This document shows positions 35,746-46,180 of a stretch of DNA of 64,000 nucleotides, piece by piece. The notes under the pieces were generated by a model. The model searched no databases. It was not told the DNA's origin and saw nothing but the letters and a program-made list of their open reading frames with translations. Within the stretch, counting starts at the first letter, position 1. Every line of letters begins with the position of its first letter. The position numbers and the translations under genes are program-made. The stretch comes from Achromobacter veterisilvae (lineage in GTDB: Bacteria; Pseudomonadota; Gammaproteobacteria; Burkholderiales; Burkholderiaceae_B), in the NCBI RefSeq assembly GCF_900496975.1, contig NZ_UFQC01000001.1, positions 298,563 to 362,562 on the forward strand, given 5' to 3'.

Positions 35746-36224
35746 CAGGGGCTCAGCTTCACGCGTTCGCGAGATCCCGCCCCCCAGTACCTGAGCGGCT
35801 CCATTTCCTGCCTCGCGGCCGCCTCGGACTCCTCGAGCCGCATTTCCTGCCGGCCCACGCTGGACGAATTGCCGCTCACACCCTCGATGCTCACGCGCAC
35901 ATACCGCGTCTGGCCCGGAGCCAGCGTGAACGACAGCGCTTCGCCATCGCGCAGGGTATCGACTTCATAATTGCCCGCCGGACGGTTCACATAGAAAAAA
36001 CTGCCCGGCTTGGACCGGCCGACCTTCACGCCGTTTACACGCAGATAGGGCTGATTGGACACCACGCCAGCAGGTGCCGGCGGCTGGTAGAAGTAGATGC
36101 GTCCCGCGTCCGGCGCCATGACCGGGACGGAGTTCGCGACGTCCTTGTACCGGGGGCCGCCGCAGCCGGACAGCAACACCGCCACGCCCAGCGCGGCCAT
36201 CCCCGATTTGATCCAGTTTTTCAT
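35745..36224 (-). CDS. DUF2846 family lipoprotein
   Basis: 159 residues. The lipoprotein signal ends in LLSGC with the lipidated Cys21. The DUF2846 domain follows: AGRIYFYQPPAPAGVV, RVNGVKVGRSKPGSFFYVNRPAGNYEV and the final strands TRYVRVSIEG. These are small outer-membrane or periplasmic beta-sandwich proteins of unknown role. It stands alone, between the ppsR terminator and the downstream end of the large envelope cluster. Confidence 0.88.
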   Translation of the reverse strand: MKNWIKSGMAALGVAVLLSGCGGPRYKDVANSVPVMAPDAGRIYFYQPPAPAGVVSNQPYLRVNGVKVGRSKPGSFFYVNRPAGNYEVDTLRDGEALSFTLAPGQTRYVRVSIEGVSGNSSSVGRQEMRLEESEAAARQEMEPLRYWGAGSRERVKLSP

Positions 36225-36306
36225 GCCTCGTCCTCGTTCAAACTGCGCGCGCCTTGCGCAAACGAGGCAGTATAAGCAGGGAACGGGCCCTTCAATCCGT
36301 AGAAAA

Positions 36307-36327
36307 ACGGCTAAACCGGACCGTATC
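36307..36327 (-). terminator. Weak terminator at the end of the rpsB-to-lipoprotein cluster
   Basis: On the minus strand ACGG pairs with CCGT over a 10-base loop and runs into TTTTTC, about 25 bases after the last lipoprotein stop. The stem is short, so the signal is weak. Confidence 0.35.
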
Positions 36328-36348
36328 GGCCGGACACCGGGGCCGCGG

Positions 36349-36741
36349 TCACCGCCGCTGCGAAAACGGCAGCGGGACGGGCTTGGGCAGCGGCTGGAAC
36401 AGGCTGCCTGCGGGCAGATAGAAGCCCAGCAGCCTGCCCGAGGACGCGACCAGATAGGCCTCGGCGCCCCCTCCCTTGCCCAGCCTCAGCGGCTCGTCCA
36501 AGGGGCGGTAGACGTCGCCCTGCACCAGGGCGCCGATCCGGCGCCACCGCGAGCCCTCCGGCAGCGTGTAGGCCGCTCCGTCCGAGAACGCCACCGCCAC
36601 GTCGCGGGACAACTGCGAAATGCCCGCGGCGTCGCCCGCCACCACCGGCACGTACATGGCCCGGACCGGCGAATCGGACGCGCAGGCGCCCAGCGCCGCG
36701 GCAACGCAGGCCATCGCGGCCAGGGTCAGCGCCGGCCTCAC
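36349..36741 (-). CDS. Uncharacterised small lipoprotein
   Basis: 130 residues. A signal with LGAC gives a lipidated Cys20. No domain is recognised; the segments AVAFSDGAAYTLPEGSRWRRIGALVQGDVYRPLDEPL and AYLVASSGRLLGFYLPA look like a small beta-rich domain. Its ATG overlaps the stop of the rRNA methyltransferase gene by 4 bases, so it is the last gene of that operon. The opposite-strand frames here are less coherent. Role unknown. Confidence 0.75.
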   Translation of the reverse strand: MRPALTLAAMACVAAALGACASDSPVRAMYVPVVAGDAAGISQLSRDVAVAFSDGAAYTLPEGSRWRRIGALVQGDVYRPLDEPLRLGKGGGAEAYLVASSGRLLGFYLPAGSLFQPLPKPVPLPFSQRR

Positions 36742-37523
36742 GCCGCGCCCGCCCTCGCCTGGCGCCGCTGCTCGAACAGGCAGATCGCGGCGGCCGCGCC
36801 CACGTTCAGGGACTCGACCGCGCCGGCATTGTGCGGAATCCGCAGTTTCAACCCCGCCGCCGCCAGCAGGTCGGGCGCCACGCCCTGGCCCTCGTGCCCG
36901 AAGACCCAGGCGCAGCGTGGCGGCAAGCGTCCTTCGTACAGGTCCTGCGCGCCGTCGAGGGCGGTCGCCACCAGGGGCACCCGCAAGCGCGGCAACAGGG
37001 CTGCGAGATCGACGTGTTCATGGATCGCCAGCGCGAAATGGGCGCCCTGCCCGCTGCGCAGCACCTTGGGCGACCAGGCCGCGGCCGTGCCGGTCGCGAG
37101 GAAGACCCGCTTCACGCCGGCGGCCGCGCAGGTGCGCAACAGGGTGCCGACATTGCCCGGGTCCTGGATGCGGTCGAACAGGACGCAGTTCTCGTCCACC
37201 GCGCCGGGCAGGTCCGCCGCCGGCGGCGTGACCAGGAAAGCCACGCCCTGCCCGCTTTCCACGCTGGCCAGGGAATGCATCAGCCGCGCGTCCAGCGCCA
37301 GGCAGTCCCTGTCGGGCACGGCGGCGGCCAGCGCGGCGATATCGGGCTGCGACAGGCGCTCCACGTCGAATACCGCCTGATCGGGCGCGCCATACTGCTG
37401 CAGCCAGGCCTGGCACAGGTGCACGCCGTCCAGCAGCACCGGCGCGCCGCGCTTGCCCGCCGTGCCGGCCAGCCTGGCCAGCGCCTTGACCGCGGGGTTG
37501 TCGCGGGAACTGATGTGTTTCAT
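36738..37523 (-). CDS. SpoU/TrmH-family RNA 2'-O-methyltransferase (RlmB-like)
   Basis: 261 residues from the ATG at 37523, overlapping the rnhB stop as ATGA. The N-terminal substrate-binding domain ([28 protein letters not shown]) is followed by the SPOUT knot with motifs [32 protein letters not shown] and [23 protein letters not shown], in which Asn, Arg and Glu/Ser are conserved. It methylates a ribose in rRNA or tRNA; the exact site (RlmB G2251 or other) is not certain. Confidence 0.9.
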   Translation of the reverse strand: MKHISSRDNPAVKALARLAGTAGKRGAPVLLDGVHLCQAWLQQYGAPDQAVFDVERLSQPDIAALAAAVPDRDCLALDARLMHSLASVESGQGVAFLVTPPAADLPGAVDENCVLFDRIQDPGNVGTLLRTCAAAGVKRVFLATGTAAAWSPKVLRSGQGAHFALAIHEHVDLAALLPRLRVPLVATALDGAQDLYEGRLPPRCAWVFGHEGQGVAPDLLAAAGLKLRIPHNAGAVESLNVGAAAAICLFEQRRQARAGAA

Positions 37524-38128
37524 GGCGTCAGGCTGAAAGCCTTGATGGGCGCGAAGCTGCGGCGGTGCTCGGCGCAAGGGCCGTGTTCGCGCAGCATTTG
37601 CAGATGCAGCGCCGTGCCGTAGCCCTTGTGCTGGTCGAACGCGTATTGGGGGTACAGGCCATGCAGCCGCAGCAGATCGGCGTCGCGGGCGGTCTTGGCC
37701 AGGATGGAGGCCGCGGAAATGGCGGGCACCAGCGCATCGCCCTTGATGACCGTTTGCACGGTGCAGCCGAGCTTGGGCGCCTGGTTGCCGTCCACGAGCG
37801 CCAGTTGCGGCAGGACGGACAGGCCCTGCACCGCCCTCTGCATGGCCAGCATCGTGGCGCGCAGGATGTTCAGGCTGTCGATCTCGGCGACGCTGGCGCT
37901 GGCGACGAACCAGGCCAGCGAGCGCTCCTGGATCTCCAGCGCCAGGGCTTCGCGCGTGGCCGCCTTCAGCACCTTGGAGTCCGCCAGCCCGTCGATGGGG
38001 CGGGCGGGATCCAGGATGACGGCCGCCGCGTAGACCGCGCCGGCAAGCGGGCCGCGGCCGGCCTCGTCGACGCCGGCCGTCACCATGGCGGGCTGCTCGG
38101 GCGCGGTGAACAGGTCAGGCTGCTCCAC
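37520..38128 (-). CDS. rnhB: Ribonuclease HII
   Basis: 202 residues. The active site Asp-Glu lies in [19 protein letters not shown] and the HKGYGTALH stretch are further family motifs. It nicks RNA in RNA-DNA hybrids and removes single ribonucleotides from DNA. Its start overlaps the lpxB end by 14 bases, following the common proteobacterial order lpxA-lpxB-rnhB. Confidence 0.95.
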   Translation of the reverse strand: MEQPDLFTAPEQPAMVTAGVDEAGRGPLAGAVYAAAVILDPARPIDGLADSKVLKAATREALALEIQERSLAWFVASASVAEIDSLNILRATMLAMQRAVQGLSVLPQLALVDGNQAPKLGCTVQTVIKGDALVPAISAASILAKTARDADLLRLHGLYPQYAFDQHKGYGTALHLQMLREHGPCAEHRRSFAPIKAFSLTP

Positions 38129-39311
38129 CGGCCACCTCCAGGATCGCCTGCGCGGCCAGCGCCGGCGTATCGCGCAACAGTTCCTGGTGCAAGGCGGTGA
38201 AGCGGGCCTCGACCCGCGCCGTCAGCGCCTCGTCGGTCAGCGCGGCCCAGGTCGCCTCGGCCAGTTTTTCGGGCGTGGCGTCGTCCTGCAGCAGTTCGGG
38301 CACGGCGAAATCGCGCAGCAGCACGTTCGGCAGGCCGACCCACGGCAGGTAGGGACGCTGCTGGCCGGACTTCCAGGCCATGATGCGGCGCATCCAGGGC
38401 GACAGCACGTAGGAGATCACCATGGGCCGCTTGTACAGCGCCGTCTCGAGCGTGGCGGTGCCGCTGGCCACCAGCACCGCCGTGGCCGCTTCCATGACGG
38501 ACCACGCCACCGGCGACTGGCGGTCGCCGCCCTCGCCGTGCAGGTCCTGCGCGGTCACGCAGCGCAGCCCCGGCACCGGATACCGGGCCAGGATGTCCTG
38601 GAATTCGGCGCGCCGCTGGTCGTTGACCATGGGCACCACGCACTGGAGGGCCGGGTCCTTTTTCTGCAACAACTGCGCGGCCTGGAGAAAGCGCGGTGCC
38701 AGCAGGCGAATCTCGGACGAACGGCTACCGGGCAGGATCGCCAGCACGCGCGCGTCCTGGTCTATGCCCAGCCGCGCGCGCGCCGCGGCGCGGTCCGGCT
38801 GCATCGGCACCGCCCCGGCCAGCGGGTGGCCCACGTAGGTGACCGGAATGCCTTCCTTGCGGTAGATCTCTTCCTCGAACGGGAACAGCACCAGCATGTG
38901 CGACACGGCTTCGCGGATCTTGTTGATGCGTTCGTAGCGCCAGGCCCAGATCGACGGCCCGACGAAGTGCACGGTGGGCGTGCCGGCCTGCCGCAGCTTG
39001 TGTTCCAGGCGCAGGTTGAAATCCGGCGCGTCGATGCCGACGAAGACCGCGGGCGGCTCGGCCAGCCAGCGGCGCTTCACGTCGCCATAGGTGCCCAGCA
39101 AGCTGGGCAGCCGCTTGAGCGCATCGACGTAGCCGAACACGGTCAAGGCATGCATGGGATGCCAGGCGTCGAAGTCGCGGGCCTGCATCTGCGGCCCGCC
39201 GATGCCTTCGCAGCGGATGCCGGCGTCGCGCGCTTGCAGACCGGCAATGATACGACCGGCCAGCAAGTCGCCCGAAGGCTCGCCAGCCACCATGCCGATC
39301 CGCGTATTCAT
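38115..39311 (-). CDS. lpxB: Lipid-A-disaccharide synthase
   Basis: 398 residues, GT19 family. It opens with [17 protein letters not shown] and has [36 protein letters not shown] and GSRSSEI, all characteristic. It joins UDP-diacylglucosamine and lipid X to form the lipid A disaccharide at the inner membrane. Its ATG overlaps the lpxA stop by 4 bases. Confidence 0.96.
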   Translation of the reverse strand: MNTRIGMVAGEPSGDLLAGRIIAGLQARDAGIRCEGIGGPQMQARDFDAWHPMHALTVFGYVDALKRLPSLLGTYGDVKRRWLAEPPAVFVGIDAPDFNLRLEHKLRQAGTPTVHFVGPSIWAWRYERINKIREAVSHMLVLFPFEEEIYRKEGIPVTYVGHPLAGAVPMQPDRAAARARLGIDQDARVLAILPGSRSSEIRLLAPRFLQAAQLLQKKDPALQCVVPMVNDQRRAEFQDILARYPVPGLRCVTAQDLHGEGGDRQSPVAWSVMEAATAVLVASGTATLETALYKRPMVISYVLSPWMRRIMAWKSGQQRPYLPWVGLPNVLLRDFAVPELLQDDATPEKLAEATWAALTDEALTARVEARFTALHQELLRDTPALAAQAILEVAGGAA

Positions 39312-40102
39312 GGCCGGATGATGCCGCGGCTGGCGACGTCCAGGAAATCGAGCAGGGTCTGCAGATGGCGGGCGACCGCCGGTTCCTCTTGCTGGCGGGC
39401 GCGCATTTCGGCCCGCGCCGCGTCCAGGGGCAGCCCGCGGCGATAGATGATCTTGTAGGCGTCGCGCAGCGCCGAAATCTCGGCGGCGGTGAATCCACGG
39501 CGCTTCAGGCCTTCGACGTTGATGCCCACCGGACGGCAGGGGTTGCCGGCGGCCAGCACGAACGGCGGCGTGTCCTGCATCAGCGAGCTGTTGCCGCCCG
39601 TCATGCTGTGGGCGCCGATGCGCGCGAACTGGTGCACCCCGGTCAGGCCGCCCACGATGGCCCAGTCGCCCACGTGGACGTGGCCGCCCAGTTGCACGGA
39701 ATTGGCCAGGATAGTGTTGCTGCCGACGTGGCAGTCGTGCGCCACGTGCACGTACGCCATGATCCAGTTGTCGTCGCCCAGCGTGGTGGCCCCGCCGTCC
39801 TGCACGGTGCCCGTGTTCAGCGTCACGAATTCACGCACGGTGTTGCGGTCGCCGATCTCGAGGCGGGTCGGTTCACCCTTGTACTTCTTGTCCTGCGGCA
39901 TGCCGCCGATCGAGCAGTACCGGTAGAAGCGGTTGTCGCGCCCGATGGTCGTCACCCCGTCCACCATGCAGTATGGGCCGATCTCGGTGCCCGCGCCGAT
40001 GGTCACGCCGGGACCGATCGTCGCATAGGGCCCGACAACCACGGTCGGGTCGATTCTTGCCGCCGGATCGACGACAGCGGTGGGGTGAATGTTCCCTGCC
40101 AT
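39308..40102 (-). CDS. lpxA: UDP-N-acetylglucosamine acyltransferase
   Basis: 264 residues, left-handed beta-helix of hexapeptide repeats ([29 protein letters not shown]) with a helical C-terminus. The catalytic His is in the [11 protein letters not shown] segment, and [14 protein letters not shown] follows. It adds the first 3-hydroxyacyl chain in lipid A synthesis. The fabZ stop lies directly before its ATG with no spare base. Confidence 0.96.
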   Translation of the reverse strand: MAGNIHPTAVVDPAARIDPTVVVGPYATIGPGVTIGAGTEIGPYCMVDGVTTIGRDNRFYRYCSIGGMPQDKKYKGEPTRLEIGDRNTVREFVTLNTGTVQDGGATTLGDDNWIMAYVHVAHDCHVGSNTILANSVQLGGHVHVGDWAIVGGLTGVHQFARIGAHSMTGGNSSLMQDTPPFVLAAGNPCRPVGINVEGLKRRGFTAAEISALRDAYKIIYRRGLPLDAARAEMRARQQEEPAVARHLQTLLDFLDVASRGIIRP

Positions 40103-40558
40103 TTACTCTTCCAGACTGCGAATCGCGCACATCAGCTTGGCCGAGGCGACTTCCTGGCCGTCCACCGTCGCGCGCGCATTGTATTTACAGATGCTGCGAC
40201 TCAAACGCTCGGCCTCCGCCTCGATGCGCAACTGGTCGCCCGGCACCACGGGGCGGCGGAAACGCGCGCCGTCGATGCCGACCAGGTAGTACGCCGTCTT
40301 GGAGCCTTCGCACTTCAGTCCGCCGTCCTCGTCGGTGAACGAGAACAGGGCCGCGGCCTGGGCCATGGCTTCCACGATGAGCACGCCAGGCATCACCGGG
40401 TGATGCGGGAAGTGGCCATTGAAAAACGGTTCATTGATCGAGACGTTCTTGATGGCCACGATGGACTTGCCGGGCACCATTTCGACGACGCGGTCAATCA
40501 GCAGCATCGGGTAACGATGCGGCAACCTCTCCATGATCCCCTTGATGTCGAGTTCCAT
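40103..40558 (-). CDS. fabZ: 3-hydroxyacyl-ACP dehydratase
   Basis: 151 residues from the ATG at 40558 ([23 protein letters not shown]), hotdog fold. [21 protein letters not shown] holds the catalytic His and Glu. It dehydrates 3-hydroxyacyl-ACP in fatty-acid synthesis and competes with LpxA/LpxD for the same pool, which explains its place between lpxD and lpxA. Confidence 0.96.
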   Translation of the reverse strand: MELDIKGIMERLPHRYPMLLIDRVVEMVPGKSIVAIKNVSINEPFFNGHFPHHPVMPGVLIVEAMAQAAALFSFTDEDGGLKCEGSKTAYYLVGIDGARFRRPVVPGDQLRIEAEAERLSRSICKYNARATVDGQEVASAKLMCAIRSLEE

Positions 40559-40625
40559 TTTTCTATGCTTTCCTGCAAAGTGAAATAATTTCGCGGCGCG
40601 GACGCGCCGGGGCGGCAACCGCGCC

Positions 40626-41723
40626 CTACTCTTTTTCCAGCGTCCGCACGCGGCGGCGCAATTGCGCCAACTGCTGTATGACGGCGGCGTTGCGCTGCCA
40701 ATCTCCATGCTCCGCATACGGGAACACGCCCGTATAGCGGCCAGGCTTCGAAATATTGGACGTCACCGCCGTGCCGCCCGAAATGTGCACGTCGTCGCCC
40801 AGCGTCAGGTGCCCCGACAGCATCGCCGCCCCGCCGATGGTGCAGCGTTCGCCGATGGTGGTCGACCCCGCCACGCCGACGCAGGCGGCCATCGCGGTAT
40901 GCGCGCCGATGCGGCAGTTGTGGCCCACCATGATCTGGTTGTCCAGCTTCACGCCGTCGGACACGAGGGTGTCTTCGAGCGCGCCGCGGTCGATCGTGGT
41001 GTTCGCGCCGATTTCGACGTCGTCGCCGATGGTGACGCCGCCCAGTTGGGGAATCTTGCCCCAGGCGCCCTTGCCCAGCGAAGGATCCGGCGCGAAGCCG
41101 AATCCGTCCGCGCCCAGCACGGCGCCGCTGTGGATGATCGCCCGGGCGCCGACGGTGACGCCTTCGTACAGGGTGACGTGGGCGTGCAGGCGGCTACCCG
41201 GGCCCACGGACGAACCCGCGCCGATGACGCAGCCCGGCCCGAGCACCGTGTCCCGGCCGATGCGGGCGCCGGATTCCACGACGCAATGCGGGCCGATGCG
41301 CACGCCGGCCTCGATCGTGGCGTCGTCGGCCACCACCGCGGACGGATGCGCGCACGCGGGCAGTTCGGGCCGCCTCGCGGCGTCGAACCACTGCGCCACG
41401 CGGGCGTAAAGCAGGTAGGGATGTTTGCAGACGACCAGCGCGAACGGCGGCCGGGGGCTGTCTTCGGCCTCCAGGGCCTCGGCCACGTCGTTCGAGACGA
41501 TGACCGCCGCCGCCCTGGTGGCGCCGAGCTGGCTCTGGTAGCGCGGATTGGCCAGGAAGGAGATTTCCTGGGGGCCCGCCGATGACAGGGTTCCGATGCC
41601 GCAGACCCGCAAGGGGTCTGCGCCCGGCGCCGCGCTGATGCGCCAGTCCAATCCCTGGGTATTGGCGGCGCTCAACAGTGCTTCAAGCGTCGGCGCGCGG
41701 ACAAGATCCAGTAAAACCGGCAT
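40626..41723 (-). CDS. lpxD: UDP-3-O-(3-hydroxyacyl)glucosamine N-acyltransferase
   Basis: 365 residues. A uridine-binding N-terminal domain ([20 protein letters not shown]) precedes the hexapeptide beta-helix; the catalytic His is in [10 protein letters not shown]. The chain ends with a helix of the usual trimer type. It adds the second acyl chain in lipid A synthesis. It follows the skp-type gene after 16 bases. Confidence 0.95.
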   Translation of the reverse strand: MPVLLDLVRAPTLEALLSAANTQGLDWRISAAPGADPLRVCGIGTLSSAGPQEISFLANPRYQSQLGATRAAAVIVSNDVAEALEAEDSPRPPFALVVCKHPYLLYARVAQWFDAARRPELPACAHPSAVVADDATIEAGVRIGPHCVVESGARIGRDTVLGPGCVIGAGSSVGPGSRLHAHVTLYEGVTVGARAIIHSGAVLGADGFGFAPDPSLGKGAWGKIPQLGGVTIGDDVEIGANTTIDRGALEDTLVSDGVKLDNQIMVGHNCRIGAHTAMAACVGVAGSTTIGERCTIGGAAMLSGHLTLGDDVHISGGTAVTSNISKPGRYTGVFPYAEHGDWQRNAAVIQQLAQLRRRVRTLEKE

Positions 41724-41739
41724 GGCTGACAGATACTGC

Positions 41740-42300
41740 TTACTTGCCCAGGCTCTGGATCACCTTGTCGGTGATGTCGATGCGCGGGTTGACCGTCACG
41801 GCGTCCTGGATGATCAGGTCGTAGCTTTCCTGCTCGGCGATGCGCTTGATGGCCTCGTTGGCCTTCGTCACGATGCCCGAGAATTCTTCGTTGCGGCGGC
41901 GGTTGAAGTCTTCCTGGAACTCGCGGCGCTTGCGCTGCAGGTCGGTATCCAGGTTGGACAGCTCGCGCTGGCGCTTGACGCGGTCGGATTCCGACAGGAC
42001 GGGCGCGTCCTTGTCGAACTTCTCGGCCTGCGAGCGCAGGTTGTTGTTCAGGCGCTGGAGTTCATCGTCGCGCTTCTTGAATTCGGCTTCGATCTTGCTT
42101 TGGGCGGCCTTGGCCGGGCCCGACTCGCGCAGGATCCGCTCGGTGTTCACGAAACCGATCTTGGTGCCTTGTGCCTGGGCGGGAATCGCCGCAGCCGAAC
42201 CGAGAATGAGCGCACCCACCAGGGCAATGGTACCGCCCAGCTTGCCGCGGCGCTTGGCACCCAGCGAATTCGATGTTTTAAGTGCGGAATCAGACATCAT
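41740..42300 (-). CDS. skp: OmpH/Skp periplasmic chaperone
   Basis: 186 residues. A signal peptide ending in AQAQ is preceded by a long basic N-region, followed by the OmpH domain ([27 protein letters not shown]) with long charged alpha-helical arms forming the trimeric cavity. It holds unfolded outer-membrane proteins on their way to BamA, whose gene precedes it. The first ATG or the second (MSDSALK) may be used. Confidence 0.93.
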   Translation of the reverse strand: MMSDSALKTSNSLGAKRRGKLGGTIALVGALILGSAAAIPAQAQGTKIGFVNTERILRESGPAKAAQSKIEAEFKKRDDELQRLNNNLRSQAEKFDKDAPVLSESDRVKRQRELSNLDTDLQRKRREFQEDFNRRRNEEFSGIVTKANEAIKRIAEQESYDLIIQDAVTVNPRIDITDKVIQSLGK

Positions 42301-42407
42301 GAAAATCTCACCTTCCAGTAAGGCAAAGCCAAAGTGTGTATTGTGCCACTAAACAGCAAAGGAGCCGGCCCGCCGGTCTCCTCCCTTGTTTTCAAGCGTA
42401 ACGGCGC

Positions 42408-44741
42408 TTAGAAACCAGTCCCGATCTGGAACTGGAAGCTCTGCTTGTCGTCGCCCGCCTTCGAATTCAGCGGACGGGCGTAGGACAACTGCAACGGCCC
42501 CATCGGCGACTGCCACGACAGGCCGATACCGGCCGAGAAGCGCCAGCCGCAAGGATCTTCCACCTCGCTGCCCGGCTTGCCGCCCGTGCAAGACAGGCCG
42601 CTGCCGGAAGCCACCTGGCCGGCGTCCGAGAAAACGAACCAGCGCAGCGTGCGGTCCTTAGACGCGCCCGGGAACGGCAGGTACAACTGGGCGTTCGCCA
42701 CGATGCGGCGCGTGCCGCCCAGGTAGTCGCCCGTCTTCGTGTCGCGCGGACCCAGCGACGAGCCTTCGTAGCCGCGCACGGTGCCGATACCGCCCGCGTA
42801 GACGTTCTTGATGACCGGATAGTCCTTGCCGCCGTAGCTCTGGCCCCAGTCCATCATGCCGTTCAGGGCCAGCGTGTAGGAGCCGCCCAGGGGCACGAAG
42901 TACTGCTGCTGGGCAGTCAGCATCGTGTACTTCAGGTCGATGGTCGACAAGTCGGCCTTCAGGCGGGTGTACGAACCCTTGGTAGGCGCCAGCGCGCTGT
43001 CGCGCGTGTCCTTGGACCAGCCGGCGCTGAAGATGACCGAGTTGGTCGAATCGCCGTAGTCATCGACGAATTTCTCGTACGCGGCCGGCGAGTTGTTGTA
43101 CAGCTCGATCTGGTTGCGTTCGAAGTTGGCGCCCAGGAAGATCCGGTCGTATTCCGAAATCGGCACGCCGAAGTTCATGCCCAGGCCCATGGCCTTGACG
43201 CGGTAATCGCCGTCGTTGTTGTTCCAGGGCTCGGTCACGCGGTAGTACGCCGACGAAGTGCGGCTGATGCCGTCCTTGGTCCAGTACGGATCGGTGTGCG
43301 ACAGCACGATCGCGCGGTTGGTCTTGCTGGTGTTCAGTTGCAGGGTCAGGTTGGTGCCGCTGCCGAAGACGTTGTCTTCGCTGATGCCCGCCGACAGGAT
43401 GGCCTTTTCCGACGAGCCGTAGCCCACGCCCAGGTTGATCATGCCGGTGGGCTTTTCCTTGACGTCGACGTTCACGTCGACCTGGTCGGGAGAGCCCGGG
43501 ACCGGATCGGTCTTGACGTTGACGTCGCTGAAGTAGCCCAGGCGGTCGACGCGGTCGCGCGAGGTCTTGATGTCCTTGGCGTCGTACCAGGCAGCTTCCT
43601 GCTGGCGCATTTCACGGCGCACCACTTCGTCGCGGGTGCGGGTATTGCCGCCAATCTGGATGCGGCGCACGTACACGCGGCGGCTCGGATCGACGTAGAA
43701 CGTCAGGTCGGCCTCGTGCTTGGCGCGGTCCAGTTGCGGGTTGGGGTTGACGTTGGCGAACGCGTAGCCCAGCTCGCCCAGGTAGTCGGTGATGGCCTTG
43801 GCCGAATCGTTGGCCTTGGCGGCCGAGAAGGTCTCGTCCGGCTTGACCTGCAGCAGCTCGTTGATTTCCTTGTCCAGGCCCAGCAGGTTGCCCGCCAGCT
43901 TCACGCTGCGCACCTTGTAGGGCTCGCCCTCGTGCACGGTGATCGTGATGCGGATGTCCTTGCGGTCCGGCGAAATCGTGACCTGCGGCGGTTCGACCGA
44001 GAACTCGAGATAGCCCTGGTCCAGGTAGAACGAACGCAGGCGCTCCAGGTCACCCTCGAGCTTTTCGCGCGAATACTTGTCCGTGTCGGTGTACCAGGTC
44101 AGCCAGCCCGGCGTGGTCAACTGGAACACGTCCATCAGGTCGCCTTCGGAAAAGGCCTTGTTGCCGACGAAACGGATTTCCTCGATGCGGGCGACCGAGC
44201 CTTCGAACACGTCGAAGCTCACGCCCACGCGGTTGCGGGGCAGCGGCGTCACCGTGGACGTCACTTCGACGCCGTACTTGCCCTTGGACAGGTACTGCTG
44301 CTTCAGTTCGTATTCGGCGCGCTCGAGCATGGAGCGGTCGAAAATGCGGCCTTCGGCGAAACCCACCTGCCCCAGCGAGGTGGTGATGGCCTTGGAGTCG
44401 AACTCGCGCATGCCGTTGAAGTTCACCGAGGCGATCGTCGGACGTTCCTGCACGACCACCACGACGACATTGTTGTCGGTCTGGATCTGCACGTCGGAGA
44501 AAAAGCCCGTGCCGTACAGGCGGCGGATGGCTTCGGTGGCTTCTTCTTCAGTGAACTGTTCGCCGACCTTGACGGGCAGATACCCGAAGACCGTGCCGGC
44601 GTCGGTTCGTTGAATACCCTCTACGCGGATATCCCGCACGACAAAAGGGTCGAAGGCGTGGGCGATGGCCGGTACCAGCAGTGCGGCGATCAAACCCGGC
44701 AGTACACCCTTTTTGTGATGAAACATCCGGCGAAAAGACAT
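42408..44741 (-). CDS. bamA: Outer-membrane protein assembly factor
   Basis: 777 residues from the ATG at 44741; a GAGG lies about 9 bases ahead. The signal peptide ends at AIAHAF; five POTRA domains (about residues 25-420, beginning FVVRDIRVEGIQRTDAGTVF) lead to the 16-strand barrel with the VRGYEGSSLGPRD motif of Omp85 proteins and a C-terminal Phe. It folds and inserts outer-membrane proteins and lies next to rseP, skp and lpxD as in most proteobacteria. Confidence 0.95.
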   Translation of the reverse strand: MSFRRMFHHKKGVLPGLIAALLVPAIAHAFDPFVVRDIRVEGIQRTDAGTVFGYLPVKVGEQFTEEEATEAIRRLYGTGFFSDVQIQTDNNVVVVVVQERPTIASVNFNGMREFDSKAITTSLGQVGFAEGRIFDRSMLERAEYELKQQYLSKGKYGVEVTSTVTPLPRNRVGVSFDVFEGSVARIEEIRFVGNKAFSEGDLMDVFQLTTPGWLTWYTDTDKYSREKLEGDLERLRSFYLDQGYLEFSVEPPQVTISPDRKDIRITITVHEGEPYKVRSVKLAGNLLGLDKEINELLQVKPDETFSAAKANDSAKAITDYLGELGYAFANVNPNPQLDRAKHEADLTFYVDPSRRVYVRRIQIGGNTRTRDEVVRREMRQQEAAWYDAKDIKTSRDRVDRLGYFSDVNVKTDPVPGSPDQVDVNVDVKEKPTGMINLGVGYGSSEKAILSAGISEDNVFGSGTNLTLQLNTSKTNRAIVLSHTDPYWTKDGISRTSSAYYRVTEPWNNNDGDYRVKAMGLGMNFGVPISEYDRIFLGANFERNQIELYNNSPAAYEKFVDDYGDSTNSVIFSAGWSKDTRDSALAPTKGSYTRLKADLSTIDLKYTMLTAQQQYFVPLGGSYTLALNGMMDWGQSYGGKDYPVIKNVYAGGIGTVRGYEGSSLGPRDTKTGDYLGGTRRIVANAQLYLPFPGASKDRTLRWFVFSDAGQVASGSGLSCTGGKPGSEVEDPCGWRFSAGIGLSWQSPMGPLQLSYARPLNSKAGDDKQSFQFQIGTGF

Positions 44742-44794
44742 CCTTGAGTATCCTCGGTCGTGCAAATGGCGGGGGATTTTATGCTAAATCGCGC

Positions 44795-46126
44795 TTAAGT
44801 GAACAAACGCGTGAAATCATTGAACAGCGCAAGCCCCATCAGGCCTGCCAACAAACCTATTCCGGCGCGCTGTCCGATATCGATCCACCTGGCTGGCGGC
44901 GGGCTGCCCCGCACAATTTCGACGAGATAGTACAGCAGATGGCCGCCATCCAGCATAGGAATCGGGAGCAAATTTAGAACGCCGAGACTGATGCTGATCA
45001 AGGCGATATACGCGATGTACGCAACAATTCCGATTCTGGCGGTCTGTCCGGCGTAGTCGGCGATGGTCACGGGGCCGCTGACGTTGCGCCAGGATACGTC
45101 GCCCGTCACCATGCGGCCCATCATGCGCAGCGAAAACCAGGCGGTATCCCAGGTGCGGACGGCGCCGCGCCACAGGCTTTCGAACACGCCGTAGCGCACC
45201 GTCACCATGGAGACGTCGCCGCCCAGTTGCACGCCCAGGCGGCCGATCTCCTGGCCGTTGACCATTTCGGCCCGCGGCGTGACGTTCAGGGAAACCGGGG
45301 CGGCGTCGCGCAGCAGGGTCAGCGCCAGCGTCTTGCCGGCGCTGTCCTGGATCTGCTGGACCAGGGCGCCGGTGTCGGGCGTGGGGTCGCCATTCACCGC
45401 CACGATCAGGTCGCCCGCGCGCAGGCCGGCCGCCTGCCCTTCCCCGCCGTCGTTGACCACCCGCACGACCGGCTTGGGCTGCGCCAGCCGGATGCCGGCC
45501 GCCGCCAGCGGGTCTCCGCCAGCGGGATCCATCGTATTGGAGGGAAGCACCAATTCGCGCTGCTGCACCGCGCCGCCGGCGGTCCGGACCTCGATCCGCG
45601 CGTTTCCGCCCGTGGACATCACGTCCATCAGGCGCCAGCGGGCGTCGGACCACGACGCGATTTCCTCGCCGTCGATGGCCAGGATGCGGTCGCCCGGCGA
45701 CAGGCCGGCGTGCGCGGCGGGCGTGTCGGCTGCGGGCTGGGCGATGACGGCCACCGGTTCCTGGGTGCCGGCCATGTTCAGCCCGGCATAGAGGAAGACC
45801 GCGAGGATCAGGTTGAAAATCGGGCCGGCCGCGACGATGGCGATGCGCTGGCCTACCGGCTTGCTGTTGAAGGCCCCCGCCGCTTCCTGGGCGCTGGCGC
45901 CGGCTGGCGGGTCGTCCTGCATTTTGACGTAGCCGCCCAGGGGCAGCGCGGAGACCGCCCATTCCGTGCCGTGCCTGTCGGTGCGGCGCAGAACGACCTT
46001 GCCGAATCCGACCGAAAAACGCAGGACCCTCACGCCGCACAGGCGAGCCACCCAATAGTGCCCCAGTTCATGGAAGATGATCAGGGTGCCAAGCGCAACC
46101 GCAAAGGCCAGCAGGGTGAAAAGCAT
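44795..46126 (-). CDS. rseP: Site-2 intramembrane zinc metalloprotease
   Basis: 443 residues from the ATG at 46126. Zinc ligands are His19 and His23 with catalytic Glu20 in HELGH, and the third ligand Asp in PMLDGGHLLYY near the C-terminus. Two PDZ domains occupy the periplasmic part (about residues 115-290). It cleaves RseA-type anti-sigma factors in the envelope stress response and signal-peptide remnants. Four membrane helices, usual length. Confidence 0.95.
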   Translation of the reverse strand: MLFTLLAFAVALGTLIIFHELGHYWVARLCGVRVLRFSVGFGKVVLRRTDRHGTEWAVSALPLGGYVKMQDDPPAGASAQEAAGAFNSKPVGQRIAIVAAGPIFNLILAVFLYAGLNMAGTQEPVAVIAQPAADTPAAHAGLSPGDRILAIDGEEIASWSDARWRLMDVMSTGGNARIEVRTAGGAVQQRELVLPSNTMDPAGGDPLAAAGIRLAQPKPVVRVVNDGGEGQAAGLRAGDLIVAVNGDPTPDTGALVQQIQDSAGKTLALTLLRDAAPVSLNVTPRAEMVNGQEIGRLGVQLGGDVSMVTVRYGVFESLWRGAVRTWDTAWFSLRMMGRMVTGDVSWRNVSGPVTIADYAGQTARIGIVAYIAYIALISISLGVLNLLPIPMLDGGHLLYYLVEIVRGSPPPARWIDIGQRAGIGLLAGLMGLALFNDFTRLFT

Positions 46127-46180
46127 TGGATTCGGAAGATCTAGGGAATCGGTCGCGGGCAGCCGCGGCAATGGCCGCCG

